Source: Bacteriovoracaceae bacterium (GTDB lineage: Bacteria; Bdellovibrionota; Bacteriovoracia; Bacteriovoracales; Bacteriovoracaceae). Taken from it: DNA of 64,000 nt. Below, one piece after another: positions 1-8,611 of this stretch. The position numbers were made by a program, and so were the translations under genes. Within the stretch, counting starts at the first letter, position 1. The number at the start of each line of letters is the position of its first letter. Where the stretch lies: NCBI GenBank assembly GCA_947446575.1, contig CANFHC010000007.1, forward strand, positions 1 through 64,000, in the 5' to 3' direction. The notes beneath the pieces are model-generated. The model ran no database searches, had not been told where the DNA came from, and saw only the letters and a list, made by a program, of their open reading frames with translations.

Positions 1-494
1 AACAGTGGCAAAAGCCAAATAAATGGATTCATTTTTTTAAAATTAAAAAGATAAATAAGAACAGGAAAAACTAAGTAAAAATGCTCTTCGATGCATAAAG
101 ACCAACTTTGAACAAAATCCATTGGTGATAAATAGTTCTGGGTAAAGAACAAATACTCCCAAGCATTATCTCTAAAGGAATAACCCATCATAGGTTTAAC
201 GACCGTATAGACAAAAAGAACAACGTAATAAAGTGGAAGTGTGCGAAACCATCTTTTAATCCAAAATGACTTTAACCCACCTTCATTGGTCTTAGCTTGG
301 AATACTTGCCCCGCGATTAAAAAACCTGATAGTACAAAAAAGAGGTCTACGCCTGACCATCCGACATCAGAAAAACTTAAAAACCAAAAAGGAAAAAAAA
401 TATTTTCAGGACGTGGGATATGATGAATAACAACAAGTAAAATTGCTATTACTCTTAATATATCAAGCCCGTGCTTTCTTTCCATAGTACTCAT
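1..494 (-). CDS. Acyltransferase-3 family membrane protein (partial, C-terminus off the window)
   Basis: The reverse strand encodes an open frame of about 164 residues that starts at ATG 494 (a second in-frame ATG is at 485) and runs off the left edge. It opens with LDILRVIAILLVVIHH and continues with GWSGVDLFFVLSGFLIAG and then SWSLCIEEHFYLVFP. These are the hallmarks of the acyltransferase-3 family (OafA/NodX-like), integral inner-membrane enzymes that O-acylate sugars. The family is usually 350-400 residues, so about 40 percent is visible. It is divergent from the similar gene at 618, and the two appear to be paralogs. The acceptor sugar cannot be told from sequence. Confidence 0.85.
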   Translation of the reverse strand, partial: MSTMERKHGLDILRVIAILLVVIHHIPRPENIFFPFWFLSFSDVGWSGVDLFFVLSGFLIAGQVFQAKTNEGGLKSFWIKRWFRTLPLYYVVLFVYTVVKPMMGYSFRDNAWEYLFFTQNYLSPMDFVQSWSLCIEEHFYLVFPVLIYLFNFKKMNPFIWLLPL

Positions 495-617
495 AGCACA
501 AGTTTAGCATATGTCTTATTTTGCTTAGAAAAAATTCTTTGCTGAAAAATACTTGATAAAAATATATAGGATAAATTCTCCTCGCGACAAACATACTAAA
601 TTTGATAGTCTAGTTAA

Positions 618-1754
618 GTGAATAGATTTGAAAAAATATGGAACTGGGTATTTCCCGAAGGCAAGAAGCGCGTCCACTCTTTGGATGTTCTAAGAGCAAT
701 GGCCATTTTATCTGTCATTTTTTATCACCTCCCTAAAAATGATCATCAAATTGTCATACGGGCCCTTACTCATTTTGGAAATCTCGGAGTAGATTTATTT
801 TTTGTCTTAAGTGGATTCTTGATCGGTGGCCAACTTTTTACTCAGTCAAAATCAACAAATCCCATTTCTATTAAATCATTTTACCTGCGTCGATTTTTAA
901 GAACATTACCTAATTATTATTTCATTCTTCTTGTTAATATTTTTGTTTTTGGCATTAGTAACTACGATTGGCGCTATCTTTTTTTCGCTCAAAACTTTGG
1001 TGGGCTTTATCAATTTACACACTCTTGGTCGTTGTGTATTGAAGAACATTTTTATTTATTTTTCCCACTCATTGTTTCATTTTTACATAAAAAAAATAAA
1101 CTCCATAAATTTCCCTTTGTTGTCCTCAGTGTTTTAATCATTAGTTTTCTTTGGCGAGTCAGCTTTTGGCTAACTGGTCGTCCCGATTTAATCTATGCTC
1201 AGAATGTATCAAACGGATATGAGTATTTTTTTAAATTTATTTTTTATCCCTCAATTGGAAGGCTTGATGGAATCGCGCTCGGTACCCTTGTCGCTTATAC
1301 AAAAATATACAACCCTAAATTATGGGAAAGAATTATTACAAAATCCAGTCTCCTTTTAACTGGAGGGATTTTGTTTCTTATTGCTCTAATCCCTTTCATC
1401 TATTTAAAAGTTGGATGGTTTAATGTTTTTTTCGGATTTCCATTAATCGCCGTAGCTTTTACTCTTATTTTATTAAGTGCTGTAGGCAACAACTCACTCT
1501 TAGAAAAAATAAAAATACCTGGTCTCACAACTACTTCGATGCTTAGCTACTCATTATACTTAACTCACAGTCTTGCAATTGGTATGGTTCACCAACTCTA
1601 CAATGACCAAAAAGGAGCTGGGGCTGGAATCATAAAATATCTACTTATGATGACTTTGACTTTTATATTTGCCATTGCTCTATATCTTTTAATCGAAAGA
1701 CCTTTCCTTCTCTTACGCCATAAACTCATGAGTGCTAGGCAAAAAAACACTTAG
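618..1754 (+). CDS. Acyltransferase-3 family membrane protein
   Basis: This 378-residue multi-pass membrane protein belongs to the acyltransferase-3 family. Residues about 20-40 carry LDVLRAMAILSVIFYH, residues about 58-70 carry GVDLFFVLSGFLI, and HSWSLCIEEHFYLFFPL lies near 135-150. The His in the first block and the EEHFY block are the conserved family features. The frame opens with GTG and has no clear Shine-Dalgarno. A weak -35/-10 pair (GCGACA, 16 nt, TAGTCT at 606-611) lies just upstream. It is probably an O-acetyltransferase acting on a surface polysaccharide or peptidoglycan, and it opens the polysaccharide locus with two relatives. Confidence 0.85.
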   Translation: MNRFEKIWNWVFPEGKKRVHSLDVLRAMAILSVIFYHLPKNDHQIVIRALTHFGNLGVDLFFVLSGFLIGGQLFTQSKSTNPISIKSFYLRRFLRTLPNYYFILLVNIFVFGISNYDWRYLFFAQNFGGLYQFTHSWSLCIEEHFYLFFPLIVSFLHKKNKLHKFPFVVLSVLIISFLWRVSFWLTGRPDLIYAQNVSNGYEYFFKFIFYPSIGRLDGIALGTLVAYTKIYNPKLWERIITKSSLLLTGGILFLIALIPFIYLKVGWFNVFFGFPLIAVAFTLILLSAVGNNSLLEKIKIPGLTTTSMLSYSLYLTHSLAIGMVHQLYNDQKGAGAGIIKYLLMMTLTFIFAIALYLLIERPFLLLRHKLMSARQKNT

Positions 1755-1782
1755 CTGACAAAACGTCCTATTTTGTTAGCCT
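1755..1782 (+). promoter_or_regulatory. Candidate promoter for a leaderless L,D-transpeptidase mRNA
   Basis: CTGACA (1755-1760), a 16-nt spacer and an extended -10 element TGTTAGCCT (hexamer TAGCCT at 1777-1782) end six bases before the ATG at 1789. There is no Shine-Dalgarno between them, so transcription would begin at or next to the start codon. Confidence 0.45.
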
Positions 1783-1788
1783 TAATAA

Positions 1789-2286
1789 ATGAAGATGTTA
1801 ATTTTTTTCTTTTTAATTTGTAGCTCTTTCGCCCTTTGGGCTTCTGAGTATGATGAAGTTAAAGTTTATAAATCCAAACACCGCATGGACATGCTCTTTC
1901 ATGGTGAAGTTGTTAGAAGCTTTAAAGTAATGATGGGACGTGGTGGAAAATCTGCTAAAAGAAAAGCCGGTGATAATTTAGTTCCAGAAGGGCAATACAC
2001 ACTTGATTATAAAAACCCCGATTCATTATTTTTTAAATCACTACATATTTCTTATCCCAATGACGATGATATTCAAAGAGCTCATGAGGCAGGGGTTGAG
2101 CCTGGAGGAGATATCATGATTCATGGTTATCCCAATCATCCTACAGCATTCTTTAAACTCTTAAAACGATTAGGTCTTATTAAGTTAGTCGATTGGACAG
2201 CTGGATGTATATCTGTTGATGATACTGAAATGGAAGAGATTTTCAATAGTATCGAAGCACCTACACCAATAACTATTTATCATTAA
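1789..2286 (+). CDS. YkuD-type L,D-transpeptidase family protein, secreted
   Basis: This 165-residue protein has a signal peptide (residues 1-18, cleaved after WA) followed by an L,D-transpeptidase catalytic domain of the YafK-like subgroup. The catalytic signature is visible as IMIHGY (His) and, about 35 residues later, TAGCISVDD with the nucleophilic Cys. Such enzymes form or edit 3-3 cross-links or anchor molecules on peptidoglycan in the periplasm. A paralog with the same layout lies at 45220. It sits between two acyltransferase-3 genes, and a promoter-like sequence directly abuts its start codon. Confidence 0.88.
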   Translation: MKMLIFFFLICSSFALWASEYDEVKVYKSKHRMDMLFHGEVVRSFKVMMGRGGKSAKRKAGDNLVPEGQYTLDYKNPDSLFFKSLHISYPNDDDIQRAHEAGVEPGGDIMIHGYPNHPTAFFKLLKRLGLIKLVDWTAGCISVDDTEMEEIFNSIEAPTPITIYH

Positions 2287-2303
2287 ATAAAGAGTCCACA
2301 CGA

Positions 2304-3392
2304 ATGCTCAAGTCTATTGAACTAAGAAAATTTCCAGAACTAGATTCTATTAGATTTATTTCTATTTTTTTAGTGGTTCTTCATCATCAATTTCTAACTC
2401 AAAACATGTTTCTCACTTGGCTTGGAAGTTATGGCTGGGTAGGAGTTGATTTATTTTTTGTCTTAAGTGGTTTTTTAATAACAAATCTTCTTAAAGCAGA
2501 ATATAAAAAAACTAATACCATTCAGTTGAAAAATTTTTGGCTTAAAAGAATGATTCGCCTCTGGCCCAGTTGGCTCTTCACACAAGCAATTACCTTTCCT
2601 ATTGTTTATTATTTTTCTAGAAATGATAATGTATTACGAGAAATACTTTACCATAAATTTTGGCATTATTTTTTACATTTTGGTAATTACTCATATGCCT
2701 ATTTTGGCAAACTGCATACTCTTTATGGGCATTTTTGGAGTCTCGCTGTTGAAGAACATTTTTATGTATTGTGGCCAATATTATTGCTTACAATTTTTAA
2801 AAAGCCCAAATGCGCCACTCCTGTTCTTTTAACAATGGTGTTTATCCCATATGGCTTTAGAGTTTTTCACATAATCAATAATGATGTATATGCAGTTATT
2901 AAACTTTCAACACATACACGTTTTGATGAGCTGATTTGGGGATGTGTATTAGCACTAAATTTTGATAAACTACCTAAATTGACTTTGTGGTCAGAATTTT
3001 TTGTAACAATATTTATGATTTTACTATTTTATACTGGTCTTCAAATTTTAGATCATTCAAAAATGACTCCCTACTTTTCAGAATTTAATTTTACTCTAAT
3101 TGGAATAGCTTGCTGTCTTTTTATTTGGATTGCTGTAAATGGAAGCCAAAAAGGACTTCGCAAAATATTACAAACAAGCCTAATATCCAAACTTGGAATA
3201 CTTTCATATGGTGTCTATTTAATTCACGTATTAACCAATACTTTCATTTACGGACTAATAAAGAATTTTTCTGCAGGAATGGATCAAAATTTAATAGCAC
3301 TTATTAATTTTGTTATTCCCTTTTTCCCAGCGTATTTAATGTATATGTATATTGATAAAAAATTTGAAGTCATGAAAAAATCAATTATTTGA
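2304..3392 (+). CDS. Acyltransferase-3 family membrane protein
   Basis: This 362-residue multi-pass membrane protein is the third acyltransferase-3 family member in the first 3.4 kb. It shows LDSIRFISIFLVVLHHQ near the N-terminus, GVDLFFVLSGFLI near residues 47-59 and HFWSLAVEEHFYVLWP near 143-158. A weak AAAGAG ribosome site lies about 11 nt upstream. It follows the L,D-transpeptidase by 17 nt, so the two are probably co-transcribed. Its 3' end overlaps the convergent glycosyltransferase gene by 12 nt. The likely role is O-acylation of a sugar in the envelope; the substrate is unknown. Confidence 0.86.
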   Translation: MLKSIELRKFPELDSIRFISIFLVVLHHQFLTQNMFLTWLGSYGWVGVDLFFVLSGFLITNLLKAEYKKTNTIQLKNFWLKRMIRLWPSWLFTQAITFPIVYYFSRNDNVLREILYHKFWHYFLHFGNYSYAYFGKLHTLYGHFWSLAVEEHFYVLWPILLLTIFKKPKCATPVLLTMVFIPYGFRVFHIINNDVYAVIKLSTHTRFDELIWGCVLALNFDKLPKLTLWSEFFVTIFMILLFYTGLQILDHSKMTPYFSEFNFTLIGIACCLFIWIAVNGSQKGLRKILQTSLISKLGILSYGVYLIHVLTNTFIYGLIKNFSAGMDQNLIALINFVIPFFPAYLMYMYIDKKFEVMKKSII

Positions 3393-4544
3393 AATTTCGG
3401 AATAATATTTTTCAATACTATCAACAATTGTACTTGCTGAACATTCGACTTCAATGAATTTCCGAGCAGCAATACGCATGGACTTTTGCAGCTCAATATC
3501 GTTAAGCAACTGATCAGCCTTTTTGATTAATTCTGAATTTTCTTCAGCGACAAAAACTTCTTTACCGTTGGTAACTCTTAAACCTTCAACTCCTTCTGAT
3601 GTCGTAACCACCGGAGCTCCTAAAAGCATTGCTTCTAAAATTTTAATTTTCATCCCACTCCCTCGAACCGGAGCATAAAGCAAAAGAGAACTTGCTTGAA
3701 AGTATGGAACAATATCTGGAACATTTTCTAGAATTTCTACATTTTTTAATTTTTTGAATTCACTTAAAACACTTTCCGCTTGCCAACCAACTATTGTTAA
3801 AATGCAATCAGGGTTAAGCTCAGAGAGTTTAGGCCATAATTCCTTAAGCAATCGAAAGGCAGCAGAAGCACCAGGGTACCAATTCATAGAAGCGATTAAA
3901 GTTATGCGTTTTTGAGCAGGACGCAAATCATCTTCTGAAAAAAGGTACAATTTTTTATCGATTGCAAATGGAACTGAAATTATTCTTTTTTCTGGATACC
4001 ATTCATTTACTTTGTCAGCGATTCTATTTGAACAAGATTTTATATAAAACATTTTTTTTAATAATTTTTTCTCTGTTCTTTTCATCAACCAATTCGTCAA
4101 ACTATCTTTAAAAGAATTGTTTTTAACAAATTCTAAATCAATATTAGTCAGATAATGCACACTCATCATCACTTTTTTATAATGATCCTTAACTAACCAT
4201 GCTGTCCATAATTGCTCAAGGTGAATGATATCAAAAGGCTCGAGTAGTCTGTAGTTGATTTCCTGTTGTAATTCATTCGAGAACATATAACTATATGGCT
4301 TAAGTAAAGTTTCAACTTTTGCTTTTAAGCCACTACGTTTGGGAAACTCAAAAGCTTTAATATTGGTATTTGGAAATGCTTCCTTTATCTTTTGAATATC
4401 TTCTTTTTTGGAAACGGCAGAAAAAACAGATACGTCGTGACCTCGTTTGAGTAACTCAGTAAGAAGAATATAATACCATCTTGCTGCTGCTCCCCCAAAG
4501 GGTATAGGAGCTTCAAGAGTTATTAATATTATTTTTTTCTTCAT
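3381..4544 (-). CDS. Glycosyltransferase family 4-like protein
   Basis: This 387-residue protein has two Rossmann-like halves. The N-terminus has a Gly-rich acceptor loop (IPFGGAAARW) typical of GT-B glycosyltransferases, and the C-terminal half has the nucleotide-sugar region with the EX7E-like stretch in GSGMKIKILEAMLLGAPVV. It probably adds one sugar in the cytoplasm during assembly of the surface polysaccharide. It overlaps the upstream adenylation gene by 4 nt, so the two are likely one transcription unit. Donor and acceptor cannot be assigned. Confidence 0.82.
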   Translation of the reverse strand: MKKKIILITLEAPIPFGGAAARWYYILLTELLKRGHDVSVFSAVSKKEDIQKIKEAFPNTNIKAFEFPKRSGLKAKVETLLKPYSYMFSNELQQEINYRLLEPFDIIHLEQLWTAWLVKDHYKKVMMSVHYLTNIDLEFVKNNSFKDSLTNWLMKRTEKKLLKKMFYIKSCSNRIADKVNEWYPEKRIISVPFAIDKKLYLFSEDDLRPAQKRITLIASMNWYPGASAAFRLLKELWPKLSELNPDCILTIVGWQAESVLSEFKKLKNVEILENVPDIVPYFQASSLLLYAPVRGSGMKIKILEAMLLGAPVVTTSEGVEGLRVTNGKEVFVAEENSELIKKADQLLNDIELQKSMRIAARKFIEVECSASTIVDSIEKYYSEISNN

Positions 4545-6010
4545 TTTTGAAGATACTCTTCTTTTAATGTTTTTTTTGAAATCTTCCCTGAGTTATTTAT
4601 CGGTAATTCTTCTCTGACAAAAATTTTAGAAGGAATCTGAAAACTCAAAAGACAATTTTTCATATCTTCTTTTATTTTCTTTTCTGAAATTGACTTATTA
4701 TTCAAAACAATAAAACTAATCAACAAAGAATCTTTGACTTGATCATCAATAGCAATGGTCGCTACTTCTTCGACATAGGGAAAATTTGCTATATATCCAT
4801 CGATATCAGATAAATTTACTCTTTGACCAGCCACTTTAATAGTGTCATCAACTCGGCCAGAAACAAACAAATCACCTGCACTATTTCGGAATACGATATC
4901 GCCTGTGCGATAATAAGTTTCCCCTTCATATATGTGAAAAACTTTTTTCGTAAGATCGGATCGGCTAAAATATTCTTTCATTAATTGAATCCCTCCAATT
5001 AAGAGCTCTCCCATTTCGTAGTTTGTAGCAATATTATTATCATCTTTTAGTACTATAGCCTTACAACCTCGAATCGCGCTTCCTATGGAAACTGTGTTTT
5101 TCTCAACATCAACACTTACGGCACCGAGTTTTTTAGCAACACAATAAATAGTGGCTTCTGTTGGTCCATAGCAATTTGAAACGCTAACATTGGGAAGTAA
5201 AGATTCAAATCTTTCAAATAATGCCGGAGTAATCTTACTTCCTGCCAATAAAACATGCTTTAATGATTTTAAATTTAATTCAGGAAAAATTCTTTCGCTC
5301 AAAATAAGATTAAAATTATTAGGCACTGTTACCGCAACAGTGATCTTCAAATCTGATATTTCTTTCCCTAAAACAAGAGAGTTTTGATCAAGATTGGAGC
5401 AGAAAAAATGGACATTTTTCACCAGAAAAAGTGCAACCTCCATCAGCGAAACATCAAATGTATATCCAGTCGAATTAATTAGTTTGTCTTCCGAGGTAAT
5501 TTCGGGAAAAAATTCTTCCACCCATTTTAAAAAATTCTCATAAGACTTTCTTTGAATGACGACCCCTTTTGGTTCTCCAGTTGAGCCTGATGTGAACATA
5601 ATATAAAGGGGAGTTTCAGGAGTAATTTTAAAATTAGCTTCATCTATATTAACTTGGCCCTCATGTACTGGTATTGAGGAGCTGATAATACTCATAATAA
5701 GTTCATCGCTAAAGAGTGTTTTGAATTTTGTCAGTCCACGAATTTGCTCCACTCTTTCCATCGGCCAATTGGACTTAAGTGGTATATAGCAAATTCCGAT
5801 CTCCTGACATGCCAGAATAGTCAGTAAGTAATAATATTCATTATTCAAATAAAGAGCAATTATGTCAGATGTTGAGTGATTGTGAATGATGTATTTTTTT
5901 AATAATTTGTATTCTGAGATGATTTTTAAATTATCAATTTTTTGATGATTTTTTTGATAAATATTAAAGCTTGATTCGAATCTCTTCTGAATAATTTTTC
6001 TTAAAAACAT
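4541..6010 (-). CDS. DltA-like amino-acid adenylation enzyme
   Basis: This 489-residue AMP-forming adenylation protein has no attached carrier domain, like D-alanine-carrier ligase DltA. Core motifs are visible: A3 FTSGSTGEPKGVV (about residues 139-151), A5 NCYGPTEAT, A7 YRTGDIV and A10 NNSGKISKK. The A4 region reads FDVSLMEVALFLV, resembling DltA more than acyl-CoA ligases. The start at 6010 is chosen because AGGGA lies 10 nt upstream; the frame extends to a TTG at 6031 without a ribosome site. It is divergent, across 58 nt, from genes for an SGNH transferase, an MBOAT, a microprotein and a carrier protein. It probably charges that carrier with an amino acid, but the substrate (D-Ala or another) is not provable here. 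Confidence 0.85.
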   Translation of the reverse strand: MFLRKIIQKRFESSFNIYQKNHQKIDNLKIISEYKLLKKYIIHNHSTSDIIALYLNNEYYYLLTILACQEIGICYIPLKSNWPMERVEQIRGLTKFKTLFSDELIMSIISSSIPVHEGQVNIDEANFKITPETPLYIMFTSGSTGEPKGVVIQRKSYENFLKWVEEFFPEITSEDKLINSTGYTFDVSLMEVALFLVKNVHFFCSNLDQNSLVLGKEISDLKITVAVTVPNNFNLILSERIFPELNLKSLKHVLLAGSKITPALFERFESLLPNVSVSNCYGPTEATIYCVAKKLGAVSVDVEKNTVSIGSAIRGCKAIVLKDDNNIATNYEMGELLIGGIQLMKEYFSRSDLTKKVFHIYEGETYYRTGDIVFRNSAGDLFVSGRVDDTIKVAGQRVNLSDIDGYIANFPYVEEVATIAIDDQVKDSLLISFIVLNNKSISEKKIKEDMKNCLLSFQIPSKIFVREELPINNSGKISKKTLKEEYLQK

Positions 6011-6054
6011 AGATAGAATTTCCCTAGTCAAATTTGCTCTGTTTAGGTTTTTAT

Positions 6055-6060
6055 TATTTT
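6055..6060 (+). promoter_or_regulatory. Candidate -10 element before the SGNH/MBOAT operon
   Basis: TATTTT ends eight bases before the ATG at 6069, which has no upstream Shine-Dalgarno. If used, it would give a nearly leaderless mRNA. The -35 is not convincing. The whole divergent region to the adenylation gene is only 58 nt. Confidence 0.3.
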
Positions 6061-6068
6061 ACACTAAA

Positions 6069-7040
6069 ATGATAAAAGAGAGGAATTTTTTGAAATACAA
6101 AAGAGCAGTAATATTTATACTCGCCATGGCAGTTGGACTTCAAGTTCTTATGGTGTCTATTTCTAAAAAGAAACACAGTAACTATCTATTCATAGGTCAA
6201 ATGAATTTTGATCACCATCTTTTAGCGAATGACTTAACAACTAAAAAGAAAATATTTTTTCTAGGAAGTTCGGCAGTAGCTGGCAATAATATTCCAGACG
6301 AAACAACTCTTGCAGACTATTTCAATCAACTAATGCCTCAATATAAAGCTTACAATTTAGCAACAATGCAGGCGAATCTTCTAGATGCGAATGTCATATT
6401 AAATTATTTTAAAACAAAAAATCCCAAAATTGCAGTATTGGGTATTGATCCATCTGTCTTTTGGAATGACCAATCTTCACTTTTATCAAAAGTTCATTCT
6501 GATTATATAGAACCTGAAAATATTCATTTGTTAAATTTGGATTCTAAACTACTTTTTGATGAAAAATTAAAAATGAAATTCCACAGAGATCCAACACCTC
6601 CAACTAATTTTCAGATCTGGTGGAAAAGTAATTTATTTCTTGCAAGAGAAAAATTTTGGGGTCCTTTATTCAACAAAAAAATATTTGGAAAAGAACAGCT
6701 TATTTTAGAGAAAATAAATTCAGAATCCAACTTAGCTTGGGGATTAATTGATAACTTTATCAAGCTTGCACGCGCCAATGGAATTACTCCTGTTATTTTT
6801 CTCGGGCCTATATTAAGCTCAACTTACCCAAATGAGAGTTTTGAAATATTCAAGAATAGAATGTCTGCAAAATCTTTACAATTGAATTTTACTTACTTGA
6901 ATTACTCAGATCTTTTATCGCCCACCCACGACAATTTTTTAGATTTTGTTCACTTGACTCCAAAGGGAAATAACTTACTTGCCCAAAAAATTAAAATAGA
7001 TCTTATCTCAAAAAACATAATCTCTGAGAAGGTACAATAA
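6069..7040 (+). CDS. SGNH-fold transferase, DltD/AlgJ-like
   Basis: This 323-residue protein has a cytoplasmic N-terminus, one membrane helix (about residues 13-30) and a periplasmic SGNH-type domain. The nucleophile block is FFLGSSAVAG (Ser67/Ser68) and the catalytic Asp/His are in DFVHLTPKG (Asp292, His295). This matches the serine transferase partner of MBOAT systems, which moves the acyl group to the polymer. It is shorter than typical DltD proteins. ATG 6069 lacks a ribosome site; an alternative TTG at 6090 has GAGAGGA 5 nt upstream. Its stop overlaps the start of the MBOAT gene by one base (TAATG), so translation is coupled. Confidence 0.78.
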   Translation: MIKERNFLKYKRAVIFILAMAVGLQVLMVSISKKKHSNYLFIGQMNFDHHLLANDLTTKKKIFFLGSSAVAGNNIPDETTLADYFNQLMPQYKAYNLATMQANLLDANVILNYFKTKNPKIAVLGIDPSVFWNDQSSLLSKVHSDYIEPENIHLLNLDSKLLFDEKLKMKFHRDPTPPTNFQIWWKSNLFLAREKFWGPLFNKKIFGKEQLILEKINSESNLAWGLIDNFIKLARANGITPVIFLGPILSSTYPNESFEIFKNRMSAKSLQLNFTYLNYSDLLSPTHDNFLDFVHLTPKGNNLLAQKIKIDLISKNIISEKVQ

Positions 7041-8275
7041 TGCTTTCTCTAATGTCTTTTAAATATTATGCATTCGCACTTTTAATGGCATTTATCTTTC
7101 AAACCAATTTACTCAAAATACAAAAAAAGCAACTCTTATTTTTACTTAATTCAATAATATTGGTCCTGGTATTTTTTGATTCTAAAAAACATTTATTATT
7201 TTTAATCACGCATATCACCCTAGTTTTTGGATTGTGCCTTTGTTTGCAAAGCACTAAAGCAAACACTAGAAAATTCTTTGCAGTTATTACATTGATTGCT
7301 TCTTTTTTTCCATTAGCCTTTTTTAAATACACTTTCCCACAGGCCATGACAATTACACTATTTCCTCATGCGGCTAGACTTTTGCAACCAGCAACTTTTA
7401 TCGGAATTTCTTTTTACACATTTCGAATATCAAGCTTTGTTATCGACTTAACTTATGGTCGTATAAAAAAAATTAACTTTTGTCACTTGTATAATTTTGT
7501 ACTCTTTTTTCCAACTCTTTTATCAGGCCCAATTGATCGTTACTTACGTTTTATTTCTGACGTCGAAAGCGATAATAAAACGGAATGGAAAGAATATTAT
7601 AATGCCATGTTTAGAATTGCATGGGGTGTTTTTAAAAAGATTGTCATTGCTGATGCTTTATGGAATTTTTCTAATGATTCATATGGAAAAATAGAACTTT
7701 ATCAATTACCCATTTGGAAAATACTCATAGGTCAATATGCCTATTATTTAATGCTTTATTTTGATTTTTCTGGATACAGTGATGTGGCCATCGGAATAAG
7801 TAACTTATTTGGTATTAAAACTCCAGAAAATTTTAATAAACCATGGAAGGCACGCAATATTCAAATATTCTGGAACTCTTGGCATATTAGTTTTATGAAT
7901 TGGCTTAGAGATTATATTTTCTTCCCTCTTCAGAATGTACTTATGCGCTTAGGAGTAAGCAATATACCTATAAACAATTCACTTTCTTACTTTGCAACTT
8001 TCCTAATCGCAGGAATCTGGCATGGAGAAGAAAAGCGATTTATATACTATGGAATTTTTCACGGAACTGGTTTTATCCTCTATTTTACTTATAAAAGATT
8101 ATTTGAAAAATACCTTTCAAAGGATGAGCGAAAAAGCTATTTAAAAAATAAAAAAATAGAATTTACCTCTCGCTTTTTGACCTTCCATTTTTTCCTCCTA
8201 AGTCTTTTTTTCTTTATTGATAAAGGTGAGTTTTTTTCAATTATAATTAATAAAGTGAGCGCATATGTCCATTGA
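7040..8275 (+). CDS. DltB-like membrane-bound O-acyltransferase (MBOAT)
   Basis: This 411-residue polytopic protein is a clear MBOAT. It contains FFPTLLSGPIDRY, a DltB-style motif, then FWNSWHISFMNWLRDYIFFP, and the catalytic-type His in AGIWHG (His328), with a further His at 341. In Dlt and related systems it takes an acyl or aminoacyl group from a cytoplasmic carrier thioester across the membrane. Its own C-terminus (SAYVH) lacks the aromatic Tyr tail that some MBOATs carry. That tail is instead on the overlapping downstream microprotein at 8265. It lies between the SGNH and microprotein genes in a tight operon. Confidence 0.9.
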   Translation: MLSLMSFKYYAFALLMAFIFQTNLLKIQKKQLLFLLNSIILVLVFFDSKKHLLFLITHITLVFGLCLCLQSTKANTRKFFAVITLIASFFPLAFFKYTFPQAMTITLFPHAARLLQPATFIGISFYTFRISSFVIDLTYGRIKKINFCHLYNFVLFFPTLLSGPIDRYLRFISDVESDNKTEWKEYYNAMFRIAWGVFKKIVIADALWNFSNDSYGKIELYQLPIWKILIGQYAYYLMLYFDFSGYSDVAIGISNLFGIKTPENFNKPWKARNIQIFWNSWHISFMNWLRDYIFFPLQNVLMRLGVSNIPINNSLSYFATFLIAGIWHGEEKRFIYYGIFHGTGFILYFTYKRLFEKYLSKDERKSYLKNKKIEFTSRFLTFHFFLLSLFFFIDKGEFFSIIINKVSAYVH

Positions 8276-8372
8276 AACCAATGAAAAATTGAAGTTTGTA
8301 CTTTTTATAATTATTGTTTTTATCATCATTTTAATTGGCGAAAACTCGTTTGGTTTTCAATATGAATTTTAG
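8265..8372 (+). CDS. DltX-like single-pass membrane microprotein
   Basis: This 35-residue frame begins with an ATG that overlaps the last codons of the MBOAT gene by 11 nt. Its stop is followed at once by the ribosome site of the carrier-protein gene. The protein has a short charged N-terminus (MSIETNEKLK), one hydrophobic helix (about residues 11-24) and a periplasm-facing tail ending in FGFQYEF. Lys8 and Lys10 before the helix fit the positive-inside rule. Dlt operons are known to contain a membrane microprotein whose C-terminal motif carries a Tyr that shuttles the acyl group from DltB to DltD. Tyr33 here is in that position. Size, topology, tail and location all fit; experimental proof is lacking. 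Confidence 0.75.
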   Translation: MSIETNEKLKFVLFIIIVFIIILIGENSFGFQYEF

Positions 8373-8383
8373 GAGAAATAGTC

Positions 8384-8611
8384 GTGTTCGAAAAAATAAA
8401 TGAAGTTTTGTGTGATGTTTTTGACATAGAGGCTGGCCAGGTAACTCCTACTACGACTAAAGGGGATCTCGAAGAATGGGACTCCATGAAACAATTAGAA
8501 CTTATTACGGCATTAGAACAAAAATTTTCTGTTAAATTGACTATGGATGAAATGATCTCAATAGATTCAGTCCCTAAAATAATTGAAGCTCTAGAGAAAC
8601 GAATTAAATAA
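8384..8611 (+). CDS. Acyl/aminoacyl carrier protein, DltC-like
   Basis: This 75-residue acidic helical protein is a phosphopantetheine carrier. The attachment Ser is in EEWDSMKQLELI. It starts with GTG, with AGGAG at 8371-8375 (overlapping the microprotein stop codon) as ribosome site. It is discrete rather than fused, like DltC, and lies in the same operon as the MBOAT and SGNH transferase. It would be loaded by the divergent adenylation enzyme and present the aminoacyl thioester to the MBOAT. It might instead be an ordinary acyl carrier, but the neighbours argue for a Dlt-like role. Confidence 0.88.
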   Translation: MFEKINEVLCDVFDIEAGQVTPTTTKGDLEEWDSMKQLELITALEQKFSVKLTMDEMISIDSVPKIIEALEKRIK

